DNA of 38,214 bases from Gloeocapsa sp. PCC 73106 (GCF_000332035.1 NZ_ALVY01000193.1:1-38214), one strand, 5' to 3'. Positions 19,944-29,872 are shown, counted from the stretch's first letter. Program-made: numbers and translations. The notes: a model not told the origin generated them from the sequence alone.

Positions 19944-19969
19944 CTAATAATATTAAAATCTGGATAATT

Positions 19970-21070
19970 ATGCTTCCCTTTTGGACTCAGATAAGTATTG
20001 AAGATACTACCTGTGAGTATATTGAGCTAACTAAAAAATTACTTAAAGGTATTCAAAATTTAAGGGAGTTGAGAGAAAGTGACATTGAAATTGGTATAAC
20101 TCCTAAAGAAGTAATTTACCAAGAGGACAAAATGTTACTCTATCGCTTTAAGCCAATGGTAGAAAACCCTCTAACTATTCCCTTATTGATTGTCTACGCT
20201 TTGGTCAATCGTCCTTTTATGGTTGATCTACAGGAAAATCGTTCCTTAGTGGCTAATTTACTCAAATTAGGATTAGATATTTATTTAATTGATTGGGGTT
20301 ATCCTACTCGCGCCGATCGCTGGATGAATCTTGACGATTATATCAATGGTTACATTAATAACTGTGTCGAGGTAGTGCGAAAAAGGCATGGTTTAGAAAA
20401 GATTAATCTTTTAGGAATTTGTCAGGGAGGAGCTTTTAGTCTTTGTTATAGCGCTATTTACCCAGAAAAGGTTAAAAATCTCATTGTCATGGTTACTCCC
20501 GTAGATTTCCATATTCCTAATGCTTTTCTCAACATTCGTGGAGGCTGTAGTCTAGGTAAGGATGCTCTGGATGTAGATTTAATGGTGGATGCTTTGGGAA
20601 ATATTCCCGGAGATTGGCTCAATTGGGAATTTTTAATGCTTAAACCCTATCAACTAGGCATTCAGAAATACGTTGATTTTTTCAACATTATGGAAAATAA
20701 GGAACAAATGCTCAACTTTTTACGGATGGAAAAATGGATCTTCGACAGCCCAGAACAGGTAGGGGAAGCTTACCGCCAGTTTCTCAAGGACTTTTATCAG
20801 GAAAACAAACTAATTCACAACGAGATCCAAATTGGCGATAAACGAGTGGATTTGGGACAGATACTTATGCCAGTGCTAAACTTATACGCCGAAAAAGATC
20901 ATCTGGTACCACCGTTATCTTCCTTAGCCCTAGAAAAATATGTGGGTACTCAAGATTATACAACGCAATCGTTCCCTGTAGGACATATCGGAATGTATGT
21001 CAGTAGTAAGGTACAGCGAGACTTACCACAGATAATCGTAAATTGGATTAAGGCGCGATCGCTAAATTAA
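19970..21070 (+). CDS. phaC: Class III PHA synthase catalytic subunit PhaC
   Basis: This alpha/beta-hydrolase-fold polymerase has 366 residues, the short class III length. The lipase-like box is GICQGG with nucleophile Cys151; Asp310 (AEKDHLVPP) and His339 (PVGHIGMYVS) complete the triad. It polymerises (R)-3-hydroxyacyl-CoA together with PhaE at the surface of PHA granules. It is the last gene of phaA-phaB-phaE-phaC. The sequence right after the stop is a small repeat element whose hairpins may also end the transcript. Confidence 0.95.
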   Translation: MLPFWTQISIEDTTCEYIELTKKLLKGIQNLRELRESDIEIGITPKEVIYQEDKMLLYRFKPMVENPLTIPLLIVYALVNRPFMVDLQENRSLVANLLKLGLDIYLIDWGYPTRADRWMNLDDYINGYINNCVEVVRKRHGLEKINLLGICQGGAFSLCYSAIYPEKVKNLIVMVTPVDFHIPNAFLNIRGGCSLGKDALDVDLMVDALGNIPGDWLNWEFLMLKPYQLGIQKYVDFFNIMENKEQMLNFLRMEKWIFDSPEQVGEAYRQFLKDFYQENKLIHNEIQIGDKRVDLGQILMPVLNLYAEKDHLVPPLSSLALEKYVGTQDYTTQSFPVGHIGMYVSSKVQRDLPQIIVNWIKARSLN

Positions 21071-21077
21071 CCTGTAG

Positions 21078-21209
21078 GGCTCTCCCGTACAAGCGGTGAT
21101 AAGCTAAGCTTATTATCTCTACAACCCTTTCAGAGCAAGGGTTACAGAAATAAATTTTTAATGAAGCTGTCGAGAATACCCGGGTTTTTACCACAAATAC
21201 GGGAGAGCC
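21078..21209. mobile_element. MITE-like element with 12-bp terminal inverted repeats
   Basis: GGCTCTCCCGTA at 21078-21089 is matched by its perfect inverse TACGGGAGAGCC at 21198-21209, giving a 132-bp unit. Inside are two more palindromes: ATAAGCT/AGCTTAT (21099-21113) and AACCCTT/AAGGGTT (21123-21143). It has no coding capacity. I see no clear target duplication in the flanks. It covers the 3' end of the neighbouring SGNH hydrolase gene. The palindromes could also act as a terminator for phaC. Confidence 0.6.
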
Positions 21210-22051
21210 GATTCTGAATCGAAACTACCATTCTCAAATCCTACTATACCTTGGTTATTCTCAAAGGGTAAGTAGGTTTTACTACTAGCAAAAACACTTG
21301 TCTCAGGTTCAACAAAGCTTAAAGTCTCTGTTTCCTGTGAGACATCAGCCCTAACCCTGACACCATTGAGTAATATATCGGCGCTATTTTCCAGTAATGC
21401 TTGATACCAAACATCCCCCAGCTCATCGTATCCAGAAGCGCTCGGATGGATTCCATCGGTCGCCAGATCCTCCACGCTGAGACTACCACCTGCATTAACG
21501 TAGATTACGTTTTTTCCTTCAGCGGCTTTATCCTCGACCAAATCGGGAATCAGATTGTTAAAATCTCTGGCTTTATTTGCTGCTCTATCTCCTTTAATCA
21601 AAGGGTTAAGAGGAGTCAGGGAAGAAACTAGAAGTTCAACGTTGGGTAATTGAGTGGTAATGGTATCGATAAGATTACTCAGGTCTGTGTACATCCTATT
21701 CAAAGAATAGTTGCGGATGACATCATTGGCGCCGGTAATTAGCAGGATAATATCAGGTTGATGGATACTTAAGATTGATTCCTCAATAATTAGGTTATTA
21801 AGGCCATGAATAGCATACGCTCCATTCCCCTCATGATCTTTATCACCTAACTCCTGTGGACCATTGGACAAGGACCCGACAAAATCGACCCGTAGCCGAT
21901 CGCTTACAAAATTATCCCATAACTGAATTCTATAACTGCCAGGAGTCGAGGTTCTTGGACCGTGTTGTCCTGAGGTAACCGAATCACCCAGTGGCATAAT
22001 TCTAACTGTTGATGTTACGAAACTGGTGTAATTTTCCATACAATAATTCAT
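21188..22051 (-). CDS. SGNH/GDSL-type esterase
   Basis: From the ATG at 22051 the protein has 287 residues. An upstream TTG (22105) would add 18 residues of low-complexity sequence and is less likely. SGNH blocks are present in order: block I IMPLGDSVTSG with nucleophile Ser24, a glycine of block II (GAYAIHGLN), block III TGANDV with Asn, and block V DGIHPSASGYDELG with the Asp/His pair. No signal peptide is obvious. The hydrolase domain ends about 55 residues before the stop. The final residues (ALPYLW) and stop codon are encoded by the inverted repeat of the adjacent MITE-like element, so the natural C-terminus has probably been replaced. The substrate (acyl or acetyl ester) is unknown. Confidence 0.82.
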   Translation of the reverse strand: MNYCMENYTSFVTSTVRIMPLGDSVTSGQHGPRTSTPGSYRIQLWDNFVSDRLRVDFVGSLSNGPQELGDKDHEGNGAYAIHGLNNLIIEESILSIHQPDIILLITGANDVIRNYSLNRMYTDLSNLIDTITTQLPNVELLVSSLTPLNPLIKGDRAANKARDFNNLIPDLVEDKAAEGKNVIYVNAGGSLSVEDLATDGIHPSASGYDELGDVWYQALLENSADILLNGVRVRADVSQETETLSFVEPETSVFASSKTYLPFENNQGIVGFENGSFDSESALPYLW

Positions 22052-22159
22052 ATTATTTCTAGTTTTCACTGAGAGTTTAGCATGATTTTTATGCTCGCAA
22101 CTCAATTCGTACCAGGTTGCGCTAATGTTAAAAAGAAATATTTCACGAGAGAGTGAGTT

Positions 22160-22495
22160 ATGAATTTAAGTCGTCTACTAGTATTCATTTTGGCTGTAGC
22201 CATGATTTTAGTAATGCCCACTAGAGCGATCGCAGCTACTCTAGATATACAAGCTTTAGAGCAACTCAACCAAGTTTTTCAACAAGCTCAAGACGCTTAT
22301 GAGCAAGAATTACAGCAATTTGAACAAAGTTTTGCTCAAGCACAAGAACAATATAATCAAGGATTAGAACAGCTAAATCAAGACTTCAAAGAAACTCAAG
22401 AAGATTACATGCAAAGCGCCAAACAACTAAATCGAAGTTTTCAACAAGCTCAAGACGCTTACAAGCAAGGCTTAGAAAAAATTAGTCAATTCTAA
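22160..22495 (+). CDS. Secreted protein made of four 18-residue helical repeats
   Basis: The 111-residue product starts with a signal peptide (hydrophobic residues 5-19, likely cleavage after AIA at 23-25). Then come four back-to-back 18-residue units: 36-53, 54-71, 72-89 and 90-107. Each follows the pattern (L/F)xx(V/S/D)Fxx(A/T)Q(D/E)xYxQxxxx and is rich in Gln and Glu. Eighteen residues equal five helical turns, so the protein should form one long polar helix or coiled coil in the periplasm or outside the cell. I do not recognise a family. It ends 6 bp before the Uma2 gene. Confidence 0.7.
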   Translation: MNLSRLLVFILAVAMILVMPTRAIAATLDIQALEQLNQVFQQAQDAYEQELQQFEQSFAQAQEQYNQGLEQLNQDFKETQEDYMQSAKQLNRSFQQAQDAYKQGLEKISQF

Positions 22496-22501
22496 GTAGC
22501 G

Positions 22502-23083
22502 ATGACAACCTTAGCAATTCCCAAAGGATTTAAAGTAACCCCACAACAGTTTGAGCAACTTGTTTTCTCAAACCCTAGGTTGCGTCTGGAGTTAACAGCC
22601 CAAGGAGAGTTAATTATTATGTCACCCACCGGGGGAACTGCAGGGAGAAAAAACTTTGAAATCAATGGGCAATTGAGAAATTGGACCAAACAAGACGGAA
22701 CAGGAGTAGGGTTTGACTCTTCTACTGAATTTATTCTACCTAATGGTGCTAGACGTTCTCCCGATGCCGCTTGGATTGAATTAGAGCGTTGGAATCGTCT
22801 AACCCCTGAGCAACAAGACGGATTTCCTCCCCTAGCGCCTGATTTTATCATTGAGTTGGTCAGTCCCAGTGATTTAAAAAATCAAAGATACCAGGACTTG
22901 CAGGAAAAAATGAGGGAGTATATTAGTAATGGGGTTAAATTAGGATGGCTAATCGAACCGCAACAAAAAATTGTAGAAATCTATCGTCTAGAAAAAGCAG
23001 TTGAGACTTTTTACTGTAAAAAAACTCTAAGCGGCGAAAATATCTTACCTGGTTTTATATTGGATCTAGAGTCAATTTGGTGA
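22502..23083 (+). CDS. Uma2 family (DUF820) restriction-endonuclease-like protein
   Basis: This 193-residue protein has the Uma2 layout: an N-terminal strand region, GELIIMSPTGG, FDSSTEFILPNGARRSPDAAWI with the PD of the PD-(D/E)xK fold, APDFIIELVSPSD with the acidic residue, and a late GWLIEPQQKIVEIYR. Uma2 proteins are very abundant in cyanobacteria. Their in vivo role is unproven, although the fold is that of endonucleases. It faces a paralogue tail-to-tail with a 9-bp gap. Confidence 0.88.
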   Translation: MTTLAIPKGFKVTPQQFEQLVFSNPRLRLELTAQGELIIMSPTGGTAGRKNFEINGQLRNWTKQDGTGVGFDSSTEFILPNGARRSPDAAWIELERWNRLTPEQQDGFPPLAPDFIIELVSPSDLKNQRYQDLQEKMREYISNGVKLGWLIEPQQKIVEIYRLEKAVETFYCKKTLSGENILPGFILDLESIW

Positions 23084-23092
23084 ATACTTCGG

Positions 23093-23698
23093 TTAAATTA
23101 TGCGTTTTAAAATCAGAACAAACCCGGATAAGACATCCTCTCCCGAAAGTTGACTAGGATTTTTCAACACTTCCACCTCTTGACTAAAACGATAAATCTC
23201 TACTTGTTTTTGCAGTGGGTCGATCAACCACCCCAATTTAGTTCCATTAGTCATATACTCTGCCATTTTAGCCTGTAGTTTAGGAAGACTATCTGAGTCG
23301 GATCGCAACTCTATCACAAAATCAGGACAAAGAGGTACAAAACCTCTGCGTTGTATTTCCGTTAAAGATTGCCAACGTTCTCTGCTAACCCAGGAAGCAT
23401 CAGGAGAGCGATTAGCGCCATTGGGTAGAATAAATCCGGTAGAAGAGTCAAACCCCTCCCCTAATTCTAGGTGTGTCTCAACCCAGTTACCGAGTTGGGT
23501 GCTAATATCGAGATTGCGTTTACCCGATTCACCTCCAGTGGGAGGATTCACAATTAACTCTCCTGTTGTTGTACGTTCTAATCTTAAGTTACTGTTTGCT
23601 TTTGCTAACTCCTGGAATTGTTCTTCAGTCACTTTTAGAGTAATTGAACTGGGTAGCTCTAAAGACAGAGTATCTTCTTGGAGTGATGCTTGTAACAT
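23093..23698 (-). CDS. Uma2 family (DUF820) protein, paralogue of the convergent neighbour
   Basis: This 201-residue protein has the same ordered motifs as the gene at 22502: GELIVNPPTGGESGKRNLDI, FDSSTGFILPNGANRSPDASWV, CPDFVIELRSDSD and GWLIDPLQKQVEIYR. The fold is of the PD-(D/E)xK type. The two genes form a convergent inverted pair of diverged paralogues. It lacks partner domains or a signal peptide. Confidence 0.88.
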   Translation of the reverse strand: MLQASLQEDTLSLELPSSITLKVTEEQFQELAKANSNLRLERTTTGELIVNPPTGGESGKRNLDISTQLGNWVETHLELGEGFDSSTGFILPNGANRSPDASWVSRERWQSLTEIQRRGFVPLCPDFVIELRSDSDSLPKLQAKMAEYMTNGTKLGWLIDPLQKQVEIYRFSQEVEVLKNPSQLSGEDVLSGFVLILKRII

Positions 23699-23935
23699 AA
23701 TTATCTCTCTAGCTTTAGAAGTAGCTTAAATAATTTTAACATTCAATTAATTTTAAGAGCTAAATAAGGTGCTGCTACTCAGGGATTTTGGAGATTGGGA
23801 TAGAACACCGACGCATTTATGAAGCGATCGCCGAACACTTAAGTATCATTCAAGTTAATTTTTGCACAGACTGATAAGATAGGTAACTCAATTTGGTACA
23901 TTAGATCCGATAAGACTGACGCATTGAGGTTAAAT

Positions 23936-24781
23936 ATGAGATACCGTGCTTTGATTACAACTATACTTGCGATATGTTTTGGGCTGATTTCTGCCTGTTC
24001 CTCCGACGCACCCGAGACTACCGTCTTCAACCGTGAAGGTTTGACCTATGATCAAATTGTGAACACCGGGTTAGCCAATAAATGTCCTCAACTTGCAGAG
24101 ACCGCCCGAGGTTCTTTGCCCATAGCATCTAATGACACATTTGTCTTTGAGGAACTGTGTATGGAACCTCAAGAATACGCAGTTAAAGAAGAAGCCTCAG
24201 GTAATAAGCGAAAAGCAGCTGAATTTATCGCGGCTAAAGCCTTAACTCGCTACACTTCCAGCTTAGAACAAATCAACGGTAAGATCAAAGTTGGAGATAA
24301 TGGCGTTTTAACTCTCATCGAAGAAAGTGGTATCGATTTCCAACCCGTTACCGTTCAACTTCCAGGTGGTGAACAAGTTCCTTTTTTATTCACCGTTAAA
24401 CAGCTAGTAGCCACAACCGAGCCCGGGTTTACCAGTATTAACACCTCCACTAATTTTAAAGGCGAGTTTAACGTTCCCTCCTATCGTGGTAATGTTTTTC
24501 TCGATCCTAAAGGTCGTGGTGTTGCCAGTGGTTACGAAAATGCCGTAGCTCTTCCTTCTCAAGCCGATAGTGAAAAATTTATCGGTTCTAACATCAAACA
24601 ATTAGACAAAGGTAAAGGAGAAATTTCTCTAGCAATTACCAAAGTCGATAACCAAACCGGAGAAGTCGCGGGAATCTTCGAAAGTGTACAGCCTTCTGAT
24701 ACCGATTTAGGTGCTCAAGAACCCTTAGAAGTCAAAATACGCGGCACTTTTTATGCTCGCGTTAGAACAGCAGACGCTTAA
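23936..24781 (+). CDS. psbO: Photosystem II manganese-stabilising polypeptide PsbO
   Basis: From the ATG at 23936 (a TTG at 23924 is less likely) the 281-residue precursor has a hydrophobic signal ending in a lipobox-like LISAC (Cys21). The mature protein opens with LTYDQIVNTGLANKCPQL, the standard PsbO start, and Cys50 and Cys75 can form its conserved disulfide. The beta-barrel signature FKGEFNVPSYRGNVFLDPKGRG follows, and VKIRGTFYARV is the expected last strand. PsbO sits on the lumenal side of photosystem II and stabilises the Mn4CaO5 cluster. The last 20 bp overlap the 3' end of the convergent coaE-btuF-like fusion. The 237-bp upstream gap should hold its promoter, but I see no convincing boxes. 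Confidence 0.96.
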   Translation: MRYRALITTILAICFGLISACSSDAPETTVFNREGLTYDQIVNTGLANKCPQLAETARGSLPIASNDTFVFEELCMEPQEYAVKEEASGNKRKAAEFIAAKALTRYTSSLEQINGKIKVGDNGVLTLIEESGIDFQPVTVQLPGGEQVPFLFTVKQLVATTEPGFTSINTSTNFKGEFNVPSYRGNVFLDPKGRGVASGYENAVALPSQADSEKFIGSNIKQLDKGKGEISLAITKVDNQTGEVAGIFESVQPSDTDLGAQEPLEVKIRGTFYARVRTADA

Positions 24782-26288
24782 TTTTATCTGCGTGAACCCC
24801 ATTCTTGTTGAGAGGGTGGGGTAGGTCAAAATTAAACCTCTCAGGATGGAAAATCTGCGCCAAAATTTCCAAAGAATCGACCAAACGAGGCCCGGGACGA
24901 TTAAAATAGGCGTTACCATCGACTAAAAATACCCGATTTTGCTGCACTGCAACTAAATTCTGCCAAGCGGGATTTGGCTTTAAGACTTCGATTTCGACCA
25001 AATTACGCTCCAGGTTAAAACCACAAGGCATAACAACTATAATATCAGGCTGATTATCCTCTACTTCTTGCCAGTTAAGATAACGAGAGGGTTGTCCCGT
25101 TTGGGCAAAAAGCGGTTTTCCTCCGGCTAATTCTATTAATTCAGGGATCCAATTTCCTCCAACCATTAAAGGATCTATCCACTCTAGAGCTAGTACTTGA
25201 GGGATTTGACTCGAGGGAAGAGATTGAGAGTAACTACTAATCACCTCTACTCGTGCTTTTAAAGAGTTTAAGGTGGGTTGAGCATTAATACTTAGAGCTT
25301 TTCCCACTCTCTGAATATCTTGCCAAACTTGAGAGAGGGTATCGGGTTGTAAGGAAATAACTTGGGGTTGACTGGGTAAAAGTTCTTTGACTGCGCTTTC
25401 TACTAGGCTAAAACTGACAGCGCAAAGCTCACATTGATCTTGAGTGATAATATGAGTGGGTTGTAATTGTTTAAGAGTTTCTATATCTAGATCATAAATA
25501 CTTAAAGCATTATTAAACAAAGCTTTGACATCGGTGTCGATTTGATAACTAGAGCGATCGCTATTAATTTTAGCTCTAGTACAAACTGGTAAATCTTCAA
25601 CTCCAGGGGGATAATCGCACTCATGAGAACGCCCAACGAGGGATTCAATTAAACCCAAAGATGCTACTATTTCCGTAGCCGAAGGGAGTAAAGTCACAAT
25701 TTTTAGAGATGTTCCTCTAGACATAGCCAAATCCACTTGTTGATAAAGATGTTCCACAGTACTATCATTACTTAAAACTAAATCAGCGGAGGCTATTTTG
25801 ACCTCCAGTGGTAGTTGACTCTGAATCCGGGCGATCGCTTCAGACTCGCTTAAATTGTTCCTCTTTTGCAAGCGTTGCAATTGCTCTGTAGAGGAAACTA
25901 CCCAGATTTCTGTGACTAAATCCTTCATCTGAGCTTCAAAAAGCAAAGGGATTACTAGCACTATAAGAGAATCGCTCTCTTTTGCTAAAGCTGACTCTAA
26001 CTTAGCTCTGACGTAGGGATGAATTAAACTTTCTAGCCAAGCTTTTTCTTGAGGTTGAGCAAAGATTATTTCTCCTAAAGCTTGACGATTAAGACTACCA
26101 TCGGCTAAGCGTAGAGAATCACCATAACGCTGATAAATATCCTCCAAAAGAGGTGATCCTAAAGCAACCGCTTCTCTAGCGTAAATATCGGCATCGAAAA
26201 TTCGAAGCTGATACTTTTGTGCTAAGTAATCAGATACTGTGGTTTTTCCCGTGGCAATTCCTCCGGTTAAACCGATAATACGTTTCAA
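24762..26288 (-). CDS. coaE: Dephospho-CoA kinase fused to a BtuF-like substrate-binding domain
   Basis: The first 187 residues are a full dephospho-CoA kinase: P-loop GGIATGKT (9-16), FDADIYAREA, IHPYVRAKL and the nucleoside-kinase tail. It makes CoA from dephospho-CoA. After Met189 a second protein follows in frame: KIVTLLPSATEIVASLGL, HECDYPP and so on to residue 508, matching the cobalamin/iron-siderophore-binding (BtuF/FepB) fold without a signal peptide. That a start-like methionine opens the second part (ATG at 25724) suggests two once separate genes joined by loss of the coaE stop. The start overlaps the upstream ABC gene by four bases (ATGA). Confidence 0.88.
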   Translation of the reverse strand: MKRIIGLTGGIATGKTTVSDYLAQKYQLRIFDADIYAREAVALGSPLLEDIYQRYGDSLRLADGSLNRQALGEIIFAQPQEKAWLESLIHPYVRAKLESALAKESDSLIVLVIPLLFEAQMKDLVTEIWVVSSTEQLQRLQKRNNLSESEAIARIQSQLPLEVKIASADLVLSNDSTVEHLYQQVDLAMSRGTSLKIVTLLPSATEIVASLGLIESLVGRSHECDYPPGVEDLPVCTRAKINSDRSSYQIDTDVKALFNNALSIYDLDIETLKQLQPTHIITQDQCELCAVSFSLVESAVKELLPSQPQVISLQPDTLSQVWQDIQRVGKALSINAQPTLNSLKARVEVISSYSQSLPSSQIPQVLALEWIDPLMVGGNWIPELIELAGGKPLFAQTGQPSRYLNWQEVEDNQPDIIVVMPCGFNLERNLVEIEVLKPNPAWQNLVAVQQNRVFLVDGNAYFNRPGPRLVDSLEILAQIFHPERFNFDLPHPLNKNGVHADKIKRLLF

Positions 26289-28129
26289 GATAGTCCTCCC
26301 GTGGGAATCGAGTCGATCAACTGACGGGTATATGCTTGGGTGGGAGAGCGATAAATTGCTTCAGCGCTACCAATTTCTTCGATTTTACCTTGATTCATGA
26401 CCATGATGCGATCGCTTATAAATTTAACCACGCTCAAGTCATGGGAAATAAACAGATAAGTTAAACCAAACTCTTCTTGTAACTCTTTGAGTAAATTTAA
26501 CACTTGCGCTTGCACAGAAACGTCTAAAGATGACACAGACTCATCACAGATAATTAACTGGGGGTTAATCGCTAAAGCTCTTGCAATACAGACTCTTTGA
26601 CGTTGTCCCCCGGAAAATTCATGGGGATAACGGTTACTTAAGCTTGGATTTATACCCACCCTTTCCAACAGATAAGCCACTCTTTGGGTACGTTTAGCTT
26701 TATTTCCTCCTAATCCGTGAATAATCATCGGTTCATTAATCGCTTTACCGATAGTCAGACGGGGATTGAGGGAACTATAGGGATTTTGAAACACAATCTG
26801 CATTTGACGACGTAAGTTCCGTAAACGGCGATCGCCCAATCCCCAAGTTGCAATATTCTCTCCCCAAAAGCTAATTTCACCCTGTAGAGAGGGAATCAAG
26901 CGTAGAATAGTCCGAGCGAGAGTCGATTTACCACATCCAGATTCTCCCACCAATCCTAGGGTTTCTCCTGGATATAACTCAAAACTGACGTTATTTACCG
27001 CCATGATATAACTTTGTTTATTACCAAACATTCCACGCTGAGGAAAACCCACGCACAAATCTCGTACTTTCAATAAAGGTTCATGCTCTAATATTTTAGT
27101 TAAACGTTCTCTTTGTTCTTGCTCTGTAACTATTTGGGGTGGCGCTGTTTGTTTGGCTTTGATCACTATTTCTCCCGTTTCCGTGGTCGTCACCGTCATA
27201 AAATCAGCTACGGTGGGTAAATACTGCCATTTTTGCTCTAAACGTGGACGACAAGCTAATAACCCTTTAGTATAGGGATGTTTGGGCTGGTTTAATATTT
27301 GGCTGATTTCACCCAACTCCACTATTTTACCCCGATACATCACCGCGACTTCGTCAGCCATAGTAGCAATAACACCCAAATCGTGGGATATAAAAATTAC
27401 TGACATACCGCGAGCACGAGAGATATCCTTAATTAAGTTAAGAATAGTTGCTTGTACTGTTACATCTAAAGCGGTAGTAGGCTCATCTGCGATTAAAATA
27501 TGCGGATGACAGGAAATGCCAAGCGCGATCATCACCCGTTGTAGTTGTCCTCCTGAAAGTTCGTGAGGATAGCGTTTCAGGAGATTTTGTTTCTGTTGAT
27601 TGATATACTGACTTATTTGGCGATCGCTTGGAGTAGCTTGAAAGTTTTTACAGTATTGCTCTGTTAATTCCTGATCGCTTCCTAATAATTTTACTTCTTG
27701 CAGTAGGGCGCAGACTCGACGTCTAGCTTCTTGATTACTAACTTTTTGATGTAATTGAATCCCTTCAGCGATTTGAAAACCGATATTATACACTGGGTTA
27801 AGCGCGCTCATCGGCTCTTGAAAGATCATCCCAATCTTCCCTCCTCGATAATCTCGCTTTTGTGACTCACTCAACGCTAATAGATTTACCCTCCCTAGTG
27901 AATCCCCCAAATCAAGCCAAATTTCTCCCTTAGTAATTCTTCCTGGATTGGGAATTAATCCCATCACTGCTAAAGAGGTTACCGATTTCCCTGATCCTGA
28001 TTCTCCGACGATTCCTAGCGTTTTTCCTCGTTTGAGTTGAAAACTTAGTTTCTCAACCGCTACGGTTTCTTTTCCTTCATTGCTAAATTTGATTTCTAAT
28101 TCACGTACGTCTAAACTAAGTTCACTCAT
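26285..28129 (-). CDS. Peptide/nickel-type ABC transporter, two ATPase domains in one protein
   Basis: The 614 residues hold two complete ABC ATPases of the DppD and DppF kinds. The first has GESGSGKS, LSGGQLQRVMIA and ADEPTTALDV. The second has GESGCGKST, FSGGQRQRVCIARAL and CDESVSSLDVSVQAQ. The oligopeptide-transporter C-terminal extension (PKHPYTKGLLACRP) lies between them. This tandem design is like GsiA/YejF. Binding protein and permeases are not adjacent, so the peptide, glutathione or nickel substrate is unknown. The stop overlaps the start of the coaE fusion, which indicates co-translation. Confidence 0.92.
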   Translation of the reverse strand: MSELSLDVRELEIKFSNEGKETVAVEKLSFQLKRGKTLGIVGESGSGKSVTSLAVMGLIPNPGRITKGEIWLDLGDSLGRVNLLALSESQKRDYRGGKIGMIFQEPMSALNPVYNIGFQIAEGIQLHQKVSNQEARRRVCALLQEVKLLGSDQELTEQYCKNFQATPSDRQISQYINQQKQNLLKRYPHELSGGQLQRVMIALGISCHPHILIADEPTTALDVTVQATILNLIKDISRARGMSVIFISHDLGVIATMADEVAVMYRGKIVELGEISQILNQPKHPYTKGLLACRPRLEQKWQYLPTVADFMTVTTTETGEIVIKAKQTAPPQIVTEQEQRERLTKILEHEPLLKVRDLCVGFPQRGMFGNKQSYIMAVNNVSFELYPGETLGLVGESGCGKSTLARTILRLIPSLQGEISFWGENIATWGLGDRRLRNLRRQMQIVFQNPYSSLNPRLTIGKAINEPMIIHGLGGNKAKRTQRVAYLLERVGINPSLSNRYPHEFSGGQRQRVCIARALAINPQLIICDESVSSLDVSVQAQVLNLLKELQEEFGLTYLFISHDLSVVKFISDRIMVMNQGKIEEIGSAEAIYRSPTQAYTRQLIDSIPTGGLS

Positions 28130-28224
28130 AATAAGTTAGGGCAGAATCGCTAAAAGTTCAATATGATATTATTGTGAGTAAGAATTTAGAATAACTCAAT
28201 CTTGGCATACAAGGAGTAAAAATT

Positions 28225-29473
<1,249 letters not shown>

Positions 29474-29542
29474 AATTTTTCTGCCAAACCCCCTTTACAC
29501 TAACTAGTTATCATGCTATTATTGTTAATCGTGGAACTAAAT

Positions 29543-29624
29543 GGGTCGATGCCCGAGCGGTTAATGGGGGCGGACTGTAAATCCGCTGGCTACGCCTACG
29601 CTGGTTCAAATCCAGCTCGGCCCA
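29543..29624 (+). tRNA. tRNA-Tyr(GTA)
   Basis: The acceptor stem GGGTCGA pairs with TCGGCCC (29617-29623; discriminator A at 29624). The anticodon stem GCGGA/TCCGC holds the loop CTGTAAA with anticodon GTA at 29577-29579. A class II long variable arm follows, then the T-loop GGTTCAAATCC. CCA is not encoded. Confidence 0.95.
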
Positions 29625-29637
29625 TAGTTCTCAAAAT

Positions 29638-29709
29638 GCCCGTGTGGCTCAGTGGTAGAGCACACCCTTGGTAAGGGTGAGGTCACGAGTTCAATCCTCG
29701 TCACGGGCT
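29638..29709 (+). tRNA. tRNA-Thr(GGT), attachment target of the CAST
   Basis: The acceptor stem GCCCGTG (29638-29644) pairs with CACGGGC (29702-29708). The anticodon loop TTGGTAA carries GGT at 29670-29672. The T-arm CACGAGTTCAATCCTCGT contains the 19-nt target of the CAST homing spacer (29680-29698). The tRNA gene is intact; the transposon ends 28 bp after it. Confidence 0.95.
29677..29698 (+). other. PAM (GTG) and protospacer used by the CAST
   Basis: GTG at 29677-29679 fits the GTN PAM known for Cas12k. The next 19 bases match the homing spacer (29891-29873, minus strand) at 18 of 19 positions; the only difference is A for G at the ninth base. The transposon begins at 29738, 58 bases after the PAM, close to the 60-66 bp spacing reported for type V-K insertion. 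Confidence 0.85.
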
Positions 29710-29737
29710 TATTGTAGAACCGACTCTACAAGTGGGT

Positions 29738-29848
29738 TGTACAGTGACTAATTATTTGTCATCAGTGACAAATTAATGTCATGGAGACAAATTAGATGGC
29801 GTGGTGACAAATTGCTGTCGTTTAATCAGTAGTGACAAATTAAATGGC
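29738..29848 (+). repeat. Transposon terminus with five TnsB-type binding sites
   Basis: Directly repeated sites follow the pattern GTGACAAATTnnnTGkC: 29744-29760 (GTGACTAATTATTTGTC), 29765-29780 (GTGACAAATTAATGTC), 29784-29800 (GAGACAAATTAGATGGC), 29804-29819 (GTGACAAATTGCTGTC) and 29832-29848 (GTGACAAATTAAATGGC). Tn7-like ends carry such arrays for the DDE transposase TnsB. Confidence 0.85.
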
Positions 29849-29872
29849 ATTTTAACAAAATAATCCATAAAT

